DNA of 64,000 bases from Podocnemis expansa (taxonomy: Eukaryota > Chordata > Testudines > Podocnemididae): the NCBI GenBank assembly GCA_007922195.1, contig ML681963.1, positions 58,444,584 to 58,508,583 of the forward strand. The letters are read 5' to 3'. Shown here piece after piece: positions 21,490 through 30,900 of the stretch. How positions within the stretch are numbered: position 1 is the first letter of the stretch; each line of letters begins with the position of its first letter. The position numbers were made by a program, and so were the translations under genes. The notes below the pieces were generated by a model. That model worked only from the letters and a program-made list of their open reading frames with translations, was not told where the DNA came from and ran no database searches.

Positions 21490-21640
21490 CAAAACAAACA
21501 AGGAGTCCTGTGGCACTTAAAGACTAACAAATTTATTTATTGCATGAGCTTTTGTGGGAGAAAATCCCACTTCTTCAGATGCTTTGACTCCTTGTTTGTT
21601 TTACTGAACTAGATTGACATGGCTGCTTCTTTGGAACTTG
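21490..21640 (-). mobile_element. Penelope-like (PLE) short repeat with hammerhead-like hairpin, copy A
   Basis: The minus strand carries the phrase I associate with vertebrate Penelope-like elements: 'CATCTGAAGAAGTGGGA', a stem-loop, 'AGCTCATGCA', 'AATAAATTTGTTAGTCTTTA', 'GTGCCACAGGACTCCTTGTT'. On the minus strand the hammerhead core word CUGAAGA (plus coordinates 21,572-21,578) is followed by a perfect 6-bp hairpin (21,554-21,570, GTGGGA/TCCCAC). After it comes AAAAGC where the family has GAAAGC, so one core G is lost here. To the right a 'TTGACTCCTTGTTTGTTTTACTG' end and 'GATTGACATGGCTGCTTC' give a second, inverted end motif. Confidence 0.65.
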
Positions 21641-23207
21641 GCATCCCAGTAAAGGCACTGGGGCATGCTGCACTGAGCCACTGAATGCAAGGAGCATCTG
21701 GGTGCAATGACCCATAGGCCCAGAATGGGGAAGGAGCCAGGGCCTGTCCTTCTGTAGGGATAGTCCTCAGCAAATGCTATGTGAGCATTTCTGGCCCAGA
21801 CCCACCCTCTGTAGGAGCCCCAGGTGCAGGGGAAGGAAGGGGGGATGGTCCTGTGCCCCAGATATTTTTATCTGCTGAAACAGCCCGGGGGACCTTTGGC
21901 ATCTGAGCTGGGTGCAAGATAGATCCACCTTCAGGAGCTCTAACCTGCACTGAGCGGGTCCTGTCAGACCCCAAAAGAGGGGTGGGAAGGCCACATTCAC
22001 TCAACTCTGCTACTCATCAAGGCCTATTCTGGTGCAGGGAGGAATTTGACTCATAGTCGCTAGAGTTGCAGGCTGTCCCCCAAGTGCAAAGCATCTGCCT
22101 ATGAGTTCTCTGACTGCAGGTATTTTCATGTACACACGCATGCTGGTGAAGCTGCTAGAAAGGAGTGTGTCCCCTCCTATATCCAATTGCAGAAGGGGAG
22201 TTCCCCGGTTTCTCCGAGGGAAGGAATCCTAAGAGCTTTCTGGGAAAGGTAAGCACACAGAGAGGTTGCACAACAGAATTCTGCTATGTTTGTGGGATTT
22301 TATTCCCCAGCGCTTAGGGTGAATGTATATGGAAATACTTTCTGGAAATAAACAGCATCTATTAGCTCTGTGTGGCATCTGATGACTGATAGTTTCATGT
22401 TAAAAATCAGGAGCTGAAAGGAGGAAAACATCATTTGGCTTTTCATGGGGTGGAATTCACAGCACAATGTGCCATTCCTCTATAATTAAGTACAAGCATT
22501 TCCTTCAAAGTGCAGGGGTGTGTCTTCTCATATTGCTTATATGGCATGATGGGCAGTAGATAAGTGACTATGATGCCATACATGAGACACATCCTATTAA
22601 ATGTTGCCATGGTGGAAATCTAGCAGATGGAATTGTGTGGTGTTAGAAACCAGCAAATCTGCAGGCTGGAGTTTCAAGGGATAATGTGTAAATTGAAAGC
22701 TAATTCATATTATTGATGTTGGGAAAGCTGCACTGACTTTGCTTTGCTGCAAATTGCACGTGTTGATTTTTTCGTGGTAAAGAAAAGTGGCAACTCCAGA
22801 AAAAGCTGAAAGTTTTGGTGTTCTTTCTCTTAAAAGCAAGACTTCTTGTAGGAAATGCTGAGCCCTCTTCTGCCCATTTCTGGTAGCTCTTCATTGCTTA
22901 GCATGTTTGCATAGACATGGGACCTTTATTTCTTGTAAAGTGTCACGAGTTCCTGCTATGAAGTCATGACACCCCGACAATGCCCAGCACGCAGCTGTGA
23001 TGCCCTGATCAGAGGGTTTGGATTTCAGGGGCAGACACAGATGGAACTGTTAGGCTGAGTGCATTGTTTTAGGCTATAAACGCTTTGGGGCATGGCCTAT
23101 GACAGGGAAGCACATGGCATTTCCACAACTGAGAAACTAAATGATTTGAATACAGAATGGACATAATCTTGCATCTGGGGAATCTCTCTGGTGCCAAATC
23201 TTTCTCC

Positions 23208-23221
23208 GGGGGGGGGGGGGG
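23208..23221. repeat. Homopolymer G14
   Basis: A run of 14 guanines, read directly. Its exact length may be an assembly estimate. Confidence 0.9.
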
Positions 23222-23837
23222 TCTAACATTTGATTTACCAATGGAAATAAATTCATAGGATTTCAGTGGCAGGGACCCAGCACAGCCTGACGCGGTGAAT
23301 CAAAAAGCTCTATCACTTGGCGTTTGTGTGTGACCTCTCCCCAGTACACGAAGGAAGCCCTGTACCTCTTGCAGGCAGACTCCCTCAGCAATGCACTGTG
23401 ACCCATGATGATTTATGTGGCACTTGTGCAATTGATGTGCTTTGTGCCTGGGGACAGTTAAATGGTAGCGCTGTCATTAGTTTAAGAAGAGGTTAAAGGT
23501 GATCAATAACAAGAGTTTCATGCCCAATTGATCATCCTTTGCTATTTATTTCTGGCTTTTGCTTTCCATTCATGGTGTTTTTAGAAATGGTAATTAAAAA
23601 AGTACTGATTCAAGAGCTTCCCATTTAATGACTCTGAACCATGCATGCAACATGTCTGTCTGTCCCCCAGCAGAGGCAAGGCACAGACTTATGGATTTTC
23701 TCATCTCTGCTGTTCTGCAATAATGAGCAGCCACCTCCAAGCCCCCCATTTCCAAATGCTGCTTCTCACACAATATGGTGCAGGAGTCAGTGTTCAGGAG
23801 ACCAGCCAGCGAGACAGTGCTTTGTTTGGGTTCATGC

Positions 23838-23850
23838 GGGGGGGGGGGGG
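23838..23850. repeat. Homopolymer G13
   Basis: A run of 13 guanines, read directly. It makes the glycine tracts in the overlapping open frames. Confidence 0.9.
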
Positions 23851-24450
23851 TGGAAAGTGAAGGCAGGAAAGTGTGAGGGGAACGTGCCCAAAAATCTTCT
23901 CTCTGCATATGGTTTCCCAAGTTCATTCTTCAGCCAGGCTGCAGTCCAGACACTGCTCACCAAAGCCAGACTGTTAGCTCATGCCAAGACCTCCATGAAT
24001 GTAGACTGTTCCATGAGCCTTGGGTGGCGAGCTAGATAACAGACTGGTAGCCCTTAGAGTGGGCACAGCTGGCACTGTTTTTACCTGGGTTAGTTCAGAA
24101 GAAATCTGCCACCTGGCATGCACAGTGGCTATACAGTTGTGGCCTAAGATTATCCTATGAGATAGAAGGAGTGAACTAATTTAGTCCCCGAATCATTTCC
24201 CCTTGCTCCTGTGAAAGACAAGAACAAGGTGTTGATCAGCTCTCCCCTTAATCAGTCCCAGCCAGTCCACTAGTGCCTTGAACTGTTCCCAGTCCCCTGC
24301 CTGGGCCTGCCCCTCAGTCTCGCTTGCCCACTCCATCTGTCACCAGCAGGAAGGCTGCAGACCTGCCCTGCTGAGGCTACTCAGCCCCAGGGGTTAAAGT
24401 ATAAATTGGTGGGCCCTGGAACCCTCTTAATTGGGTGGGTTCCCCTCCTG

Positions 24451-24780
24451 CACCCCAGCTCCTGCCTCTCAAATGCCAACTCCCCACCCACCTACCCTGC
24501 ACCCCAGCTCCTGCCCCCAAATGCCAACTCCCCACCCACCTACCCTGCACCCCAGCTCCTGCCCCCAAATGCCAACTCCCCACTCACCTACCCTGCACCC
24601 AAGCTCCTGCCCCCAAAAGCCAGCCCCCACCTTCCTACCCTGCACTGCAGCTTCTGCCCCCCACATGCCAGTCCCCACCCCAGCTCCTGCCCCCCAAATG
24701 CCAGCCCCCCACCCACCTATCCCACACTGCACCTTCTGCCCCCAACATGCCAGCCCCCCCACTCCAGCTACTGCCTTTGA
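24451..24780. repeat. C-rich minisatellite, about 48-bp unit, 6-7 copies
   Basis: The phrase CACCCCAGCTCCTGCCCCCA followed by AATGCCAACTCCCCACCCAC restarts at 24,451, 24,500, 24,548 and 24,596, and in diverged form at 24,643 and beyond. The periods are 49, 48, 48 and 47 bases. A 48-base unit keeps all frames open and yields 16-residue repeats in several frames (predicted P-, T- and H-rich proteins of 124-174 codons), which I treat as non-coding. It lies wholly inside the hAT element. Confidence 0.9.
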
Positions 24781-25124
24781 CCCCTGTCTGGCCACTGGCC
24801 CCTCCAAACCCCCATTGTGCTTTGCTCTCTTCCCCCACCGCCCCCGGGTCGACTGCCTCCCCCACGCCCTTTCCCTATTGGGCTGGCTCGCCCACCCATC
24901 CGCCCCCACCCCAGGGCCCCCTTACCTAACACAGGGCAGAGCAGCCCCACCTTAGGCTCTGGCCTTGAGCCAGCTCTCAATGAGCATGTTCAGAGGTTCT
25001 GAGCATGCCCAGTGAGAGCCAGCCCAGGGAGGGAGATTTAAAATCTCCCAGCTCCACGCTGGGTGGAACACAATGGAATGCGATTCCGGGACCTGCTACT
25101 TTTAGGGGCTCTGCATTTGGGGAC

Positions 25125-25230
25125 CCTTAAAAATAGAAAATGGAGCTAGAATGCTGTGTTCTGGGGCCTGCTAGTTTTAAATGGTGGGCTCTGGAATGCA
25201 CCATTCCAGCTCCATTTTCTATTTTTAGGG
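25125..25230. repeat. Internal palindrome of the hAT element
   Basis: The left arm 25,125-25,147 (core AAAAATAGAAAATGGAGCT) is the near-perfect reverse complement of 25,208-25,230. The loop is about 60 bases and itself contains related inverted words (TGGAATGCACCATTCCA). Confidence 0.85.
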
Positions 25231-25315
25231 GCCCCAGAATGCTGAGCCCCTAAAATAGTGGGCCCTGGAACAGCTTTCCACTGCGTTCCAGCTTACTTTA
25301 ACCCCTGCTCAGCCC

Positions 25316-25935
25316 AGCTCTGCAACACCCCTGCCTGGCCCTGCTGCTTGAGTGGCCTGTAGGAAGAGGGCGTGGTTATGCTGCTCATGGGCACTGCTAA
25401 TCCCTTGCTGCTGGTACAGCTCCATTTACAGCAGCTCTCTCTCTTTTCATTTGTCCCTCATGTCCAGCCTGTCTCTCAGCAGCCTACAGAGGGTGCAGGT
25501 GGAAAGGTGGCTGTGGGAAGAATGCAGTCTCTCAGCAGGACCCCCTTGTGCCATTGCTTCCCCTGCTTCAGTGTCTCGCCAAGTGTCACAACCAGTCTTT
25601 AACCACAGTTCTCCCTCTATTTTACAACACATCCTCTGGCTGCCCAAAGAGCTCCTCCTTCCTTCTCCCTGTTGGGTTCTGGGTCCACAGTCGTGAGGAC
25701 AGTGTCTGGGCTTGCTCCACTGTGGCTCCACCCCTTCAATTCAAGGTGTCCGTCGTCCTTCTCCTGGGGCTGCAACCTGGCCGAACTCTCAGCCAATTGT
25801 CCTTGGCTTGGCTTGCAGACTCCTTTGTGATTTCCCTGCCTTGGGGCAGGAGCTGGGGTGTGGGGGGCCCAGACATGTGGGGGGGGCACCCATGCCAGAG
25901 GAGGGCCTACCCGTGCCAGAAAGGGGCCCACCTGA
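25316..25935. other. Non-coding stretch, no clear feature
   Basis: GC-rich DNA between two hAT-related segments. Open frames (up to 170 codons) overlap on both strands. The region just before 25,941 (G-rich, about 25,848-25,930) may be the interior of the hAT fragment that follows. Confidence 0.35.
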
Positions 25936-25940
25936 TTAGG

Positions 25941-25977
25941 AGGTTCCAGGGCCTGCCAAATTATACTTTAACTCCTG
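25941..25977 (-). mobile_element. hAT element end fragment, minus orientation
   Basis: GGTTCCAGGGCCTGCCAAAT followed by TATACTTTAACTCCTG is the reverse complement of the left end of the 24,388 element (CAGGGGTTAAAGTATAAATT, then GGTGGGCCCTGGAACC) with a few differences. The opposite end was not found, so the left boundary of this copy is unknown or deleted. Confidence 0.65.
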
Positions 25978-26698
25978 CCTGCCCAGTCACCTCACGCTAC
26001 TCTTGTGGTAGTCTGATAACCCCAAACACCTGGCTGGCTGGCTGGGAGAGGGGCCCCTAGCCCTGCGCTTTCTACAAAGATTGGTGATCCTGGACTCTTA
26101 AAGGGAATGGTGGCCTGGATTTTTCTACGTCTCCCCCACTCCCAGACACTAAGTAGCCTAGGGCTATCTGCCTCCCACCCCCACATTCACCTTCCCTGGG
26201 CACCTGGAATCAATGAGATGACTGGCCTCCCAGTCTCACTCCTCCAGCCTTGAAGGGCCAGCCAGCATGCCATATGGTGGCTTACAGCTCCAGATGTATT
26301 CAATGAACTGCACTGGCCCATAGGGCCAGTCCTGTGGCTGTGATCACTGTAATCCTCACTGGCTTTGAACAAGCTGTGACAGCTGCTGGGAAGGGACTGA
26401 TGTTGGTGATGACAGGAGCATGTCAGTTGAGCATCGGGCCACACATCCACTTGTGGGTTTCCCCAGCCCACCTCCTGGCTCCAGAGGTCTTCCACGGCAC
26501 ATGTGGATACTGTGTTTTACAACAGGTTACATAAAACGCACTAGCAAAGTCAATACAAACTAAAATTTTGTAGAGAAATGACTTGTTTATACTGTCCTGT
26601 GTTCTATGCCCTGAAATGTAAGGCCAATATGTAGATGCTAACTGGTTTATGTCATAACTGTGGTGACAGTGAGAACGTCAGTGGTTTGTTTTTTTTTT
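25978..26698. other. Non-coding stretch before the assembly gap
   Basis: No gene or repeat was recognised. Composition changes from GC-rich to AT-rich near 26,520. Confidence 0.45.
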
Positions 26699-26708
26699 NN
26701 NNNNNNNN
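26699..26708. other. Assembly gap (10 N)
   Basis: Ten undetermined bases lie between a run of ten T (26,689-26,698) and seven C (26,709-26,715). The true sequence and length are unknown. Confidence 0.99.
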
Positions 26709-26719
26709 CCCCCCCACCC

Positions 26720-27985
26720 AACTGGTTACATTAAGTGTTTGAGATCTCTGTGCTGCTTATGCAACCATATCTAACATTTCTAATGCTTCCGGCACCTGAT
26801 CTGCTGTATAATCAATTTGACTTGCACATCCACAAGGGGGATACTCAGGGTTTACAAATTTTATATGCAGCATTCCAAAGAAGGAGCTGCTGCTGCTAAA
26901 TGCCACAGTTATGCTGAAGCTTTAGAGCTAAAGGCTCCAAGAAAACAGGAGAATATGATCCTGCACTGTTAACATTCTTGGTATTTTAAGGGGAAATGGG
27001 AAAAGTGACATTTTTCCTTGCATGGACTGTAAAGCACTTACAGGAATACAGATCACATATATGGTATCTGCTGGGCAATGTCATGGCCATGAGACTTGCA
27101 GAGGCATTGTTATAGCAGATCTCTAATGGCATAGGCACATGAGTGACATATTGCACTGAGTGCAACACTGCTCATCTACCATCTTTTCCACTACAGGCAT
27201 ATTGCTCAATAAAGTTTCTGAGAGCAGATTTACAGCTAACCTGTAGATTTAATATTTATGCACTTTGGCACCGTAAATGTGATTATTTCCAAAGCCTACA
27301 TTCATAAGCCTAAAAACAAGAGTAAAATTAAGTGTCTTGAAATTGAGATGGTAATGTAGATTCTTCTGCACACAGACTGCTCCTTACTAATACTGTAGAT
27401 ATTGATTAATTGTCTGGCATTTCACTTATATTAATAGGACTGAATGAGCATCTTTAAACAGTTTGGAATTAGAAGTTGGCTGCACTTGTTATGGATGGAG
27501 CCAGACGGCAAGAACAAGTAAACCAAATGGTAATGTAAACTCCAATGAAAACATAATTCTGCTTGATAGTTGATTAATGGATTTGGCTGAAAGCATGCAT
27601 TTGCCAAACTGCCCCCTTGTATCATAATGAGCCAAATCCAATTTCCTATCAACTGGAGAAGGCAGCCAACACGATTCTGTTTAATTGGATTGAATTATGA
27701 CTCTGAATTTGCAGTTTTGCTGGCCATGGAATTTCAGAGCTGTCCAAGTTTCTCACCCTGTCTGAGGCTTCACATCTATGTTGCAGGAATGAAGCAAGAG
27801 ACAGGACTAGCAAGGAGGTCCTTTTGAATAAGCGTGTGACAGAGCAAGAATGGTCACAGGAATTTAGATCCAAAATACAGACACAAGATATAGTCTCACA
27901 AGGTGTGAGCCGATGGAAAGGGAGGGATGTGAGTGGCACTGATACCTGGTCTTGGCTTCCTCAGGCAGCACTTGCTTGTGACACA
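26720..27985. other. AT-rich single-copy DNA, possible conserved non-coding segment
   Basis: No repeat signature was seen. The part 27,190-27,660 is dense in developmental-factor-like words (ATTGATTAAT, TAATATT, GATTAATGGATTTGG, TATCATAATGAG) and lacks long open frames. This is the look of vertebrate conserved non-coding elements, but without comparison it is only a candidate. Confidence 0.3.
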
Positions 27986-28442
27986 GACTACGTCTACATG
28001 AGCAAATTAGTTCGAATTAAGGAGCCTTAATTTGAACTAATTTGAACCCTGCTTACACCAGGCTTTGCCTAGTTTGAACTAAAAAAAGTTTGGTGATAAC
28101 TAAGCAAAGCTTAATTCAAACTAGTTAGTTCAGCTGGTTATTTCGAACTAATTACTTAGTTCAAACTTATTTGCATATTTAGTTCCAACTAGCCCAGTGT
28201 AGACATGCTAGTTTGAACTAAATAAGTTTGAACTAGTGGTTAGTTCGAACTAACTGCGTTTTTTAGTTTGAACTAACTTTTAGTTCGAATTAGCTGCACA
28301 TTTTTAGTTTGAAATAAAGTTAGTTCAACCTAAAAAAAGCGTGGCGAGTTCGAACTAAGAAGAACTTAGTTCGAACTAACTTCAAACTACTAAGTTCAGA
28401 CTAAGCAAGTCCGAACTAAGGTTTTAGGTGTAAACATGGCCA
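27986..28442. mobile_element. TIR element built from TTAGTTCGAACTAA palindromes, copy 1
   Basis: The left end GACTACGTCTACATG and the reverse complement of the right end, GGCCATGTTTACACC, are diverged forms of the GGCTATGTCTACAC end. The interior is a dense field of TTCGAACTAA, TTTGAACTAA and AGTTCGAATTA words. The exact palindrome TTAGTTCGAACTAA lies at 28,240-28,253. A further end-like motif, GTGTAGACATGCT, is inside near the midpoint (28,197-28,209), suggesting two joined units of about 220 bases. It is non-coding and related to 45,522-45,941. Confidence 0.75.
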
Positions 28443-28448
28443 TAAAGA

Positions 28449-28735
28449 TTAATAAATCACATGAGCATCCATGGGCAAAAAGCCCACTTTGTCAGACACT
28501 TGAAGATGGGGAACTTACAGAATGGGAGGAAAATAAATGCAAGGAATTGATCTGCTGAAATAGTCTACCAGATCTTATGACTTACATTTCCCTGCATTTA
28601 TTTTCCTCCCATTCTGTAAGTTTGCTATTTTCAAGTGTCAGATGAAGTGGGCTTTTTGCCCATGAAAGCTCAGATGATAAATAAATTTGTTAGTCTTTGT
28701 AAGTGCCACAAGACTTCTTGTATGTTCTTTATAAT
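28449..28735. mobile_element. Penelope-like repeat, head-to-head pair (copy B)
   Basis: A left arm at 28,449-28,542 and right arm at 28,590-28,686 are inverted copies of about 94 bases around a 47-base spacer. Both contain the PLE hairpin (GGGCAAAAAGCCC) and the internal phrase CTTACAGAATGGGAGGAAAA seen also in copy C. The right arm continues in plus orientation through AAATAAATTTGTTAGTCTTT to GTGCCACAAGACTTCTTGTA. In the right arm the core word reads CAGATGA, then hairpin, then GAAAGC; in the left arm it reads CUGACAA then GGATGC, so the left arm is more degraded. Inverted arrangement of terminal repeats is known for PLEs. Confidence 0.65.
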
Positions 28736-28739
28736 TCGC

Positions 28740-29990
28740 CTTAATTAGGTGTTTTAGAACTGATCTGCACTAAAAGCCAACCCAGTGCTTTGGACATCAG
28801 ACTGCATGGCAGCTTTATTTGCAGGCCTGAATGACCCTATGCTGAGTCATAGATTGTATGGGTGGGTTAGTCAGTCTGACCCCATGGACATTTGAAAAGG
28901 TACACCTTTTTAGTTGGAAATTTAATATTTTTATAAAATTCTTTTAAAACCCCCTATCAACCAATGAGCCTCATATTTGCCTCAAGCAAAGAAGACCTCA
29001 CAGTCCAGCATGAAGTAACAAAGTGTATAGATGTTGGGGATGCACCCGACAAACACCAGCATTTGTCATGTGGAAAATGTCTGCATCACACTACCAACGG
29101 GAAAAATGTGTAAAATGGGCTGAAGGTCTAACATATAATGAAAAAGGCCATACTTGAGTAAAAGATGACATGTAGCATTTAATTATTTATAGACTATATA
29201 AAGAGAAATCTTTAGGTTCTTGGGAACTATTTCTCATTCCTTAGTAACAAACCTTCAGTCTTTTTATATGAAAGCATAGCATCAGCTTTGCAGAAAGTTC
29301 AGAGGGAGAAAAGAAAGCCTAGAAACCAAGCATAAGCACAAAGTTTGCTGTAAGGGTAGAAAGAGCAAACAAACTTGTGGGTTTAACTCGTCTCGTGTTT
29401 CCTCCTCACACTGTGTTTCATACACTTGGACGATAGAGCACACAGCCTGAACACGGAGCTTCATGTATTATTAATGGTGTCCAATTCATTTCCTGTTTTC
29501 ATGCTGATAACCCACTGAGGGAGAGGAAGGGAATTCAGGTGGCAAAGCCTCGGATCCATTTTTTTCTTATACCCATGAACAGTTCACAAGTGGATATTTC
29601 ACTAGCAAAATCTCTCTACTGCATGTGTTACTTCGTTATTCTGGGAACTTAACCCACTCTAGCTTGCTCCACAGGCAATTATATTCATTTAGGAACATTT
29701 TGCTGTTTTCGTGGGACCTTTGCTGTAAGGTAGTGTTTTCAGTTTGCTGTTCAGTAAACTTATAGTAGCTGCTTTACTCACTGGCCTTTCCACAGGACTG
29801 AACTCAATGCACGGACATACCCATAATGGAGCAAATCCTCTGGCTAAATAACATCAATTTTAGTAATGCCTCTGTTTCTAGCAGTGTCAATTAATTCCCC
29901 TTAAGAAAAACTCAGATACCTGAGACCACCATCAGGTTGGGATTACATTTGGTTTTTTGGATTGCAATAAATGGTGTAACAAGCACTCCA
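28740..29990. other. AT-rich stretch, no feature recognised
   Basis: No gene or repeat family was recognised. It is single-copy in appearance. Confidence 0.4.
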
Positions 29991-29999
29991 GAAGCAGGA

Positions 30000-30900
30000 T
30001 CAGATTTTCCAGGTACGTAGGCAGGGAGGTACAATGGGATGTTGGCACCTTGTTGCTTTGGAACATTCCCCCTTTAAACCTCATCATTTTCCCCACTATG
30101 TATAACAGTAATGGGATTTGGGCAAACTCATTGCTTTGGAAAATTCCCCCTTTAAACCTCATCAGTTTTCCCACTACATATAATATTAATCAAAGGTGGG
30201 CTGGAGACCCCTGTCAAAAGGCTCTACCTTGATACAACACAGGAGATGGGCCTGCGGGAACAGACTGAAAGTTAAGGGTCTTTGCTTTGGGCCTTCTGCA
30301 ACTCAGTAGTGTCTCTTTAACACTTAATACTGAATTTCTTTGTCAAAAGCATTGCAGAGTGAAGAAGGAGGGGAGCCAAAGGAGACTCTGTACTGGAGAC
30401 CTGCACCTGGAGATCTCCTCCTTGATTTCAACAAGCTGCCATTTCAGCCTGGCAGGTTGTTTAGACTGGGAATTTGTCCAGGACCAGGGCCTATACACAC
30501 CACAACACATAGGTGGAACAATCTTATTAAGCATGTCCAGATTAAAGTGCACACTTTGGGAAGGCAGGTTTTCTGCTGCTGGTAGGCAGCCTGGCAGGAA
30601 TGTTACTCTCTCTGAGTTAACATCTAGTCATATTCCAAATGACATTTGGGTCTGTGCAATATCTTCAGGTATTATCTATGCAAGAAGGATATGAAAGAGT
30701 GCAGCACCAGCCATTTTCATGTCTCTAGCCATTCAGGAGGGTGAAGGAGCAGCTCCATCCATTGGCCATCCGCCCTGTTGCAGGATAACTTTCTTGTAAT
30801 ATTTTTCCAGACAGCTTTTGTCTGTCTCTCTCATTCTCAAATATTCTGTAGATTAAAGAATAAAGCCCTATTTTACTACATTCATGGAGCCTGTCCTTCA
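30000..30900 (+). mobile_element. Possible LTR-like segment (tentative)
   Basis: The segment contains a 78-bp duplication, then about 650 bases with no repeat signature, and ends near a poly(A) signal followed by a short tract (TTAAAGAATAAAGCCCTATT at about 30,853-30,872). This order resembles U3-R of a solo LTR. I could not find convincing TG...CA ends or a target duplication, and there is no adjacent gag or pol. It may equally be unrelated single-copy DNA. Confidence 0.22.
30053..30208 (+). repeat. 78-bp tandem duplication
   Basis: The phrase TTGCTTTGGAA, CATTCCCCCTTTAAACCTCA, TCATTTTCCCCACTAT begins at 30,053 and restarts at 30,131 with few changes (period 78). The second copy fades after about 30,190. 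A duplicated direct repeat like this is seen in LTR U3 regions but also elsewhere. Confidence 0.8.

Larger units (their letters stand above)
21641..24379. other. Non-coding stretch with two poly-G runs
   Basis: No gene was recognised. Runs of 14 G (23,208-23,221) and 13 G (23,838-23,850) occur. The part at about 22,280-22,700 is AT-rich, with TAATTA words and no repeat signature, so it could contain conserved non-coding sequence. Confidence 0.4.
24388..25307 (+). mobile_element. 920-bp non-autonomous hAT element with perfect TIR and TSD
   Basis: The left end CAGGGGTTAAAGTA and the reverse complement of the right end are identical over 14 bases. The element is flanked on both sides by the perfect 8-bp duplication CTCAGCCC (24,380-24,387 and 25,308-25,315). 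CAGGG-type TIRs with 8-bp duplications are diagnostic of the hAT superfamily. Inside are a roughly 48-bp C-rich minisatellite (24,451-24,780) and a 23-bp-arm palindrome (25,125-25,147 with 25,208-25,230). There is no transposase frame. The perfect duplication suggests a younger insertion than the related copy at 9,074-9,328. Confidence 0.9.

Noticed and set aside
24406..24955. Long proline/threonine-rich open frames (124-174 codons, plus) and a G-rich minus frame (146 codons)
   Set aside because: They are produced by a 48-base minisatellite whose period is a multiple of three, so several frames stay open together. The array lies inside a non-coding hAT element.
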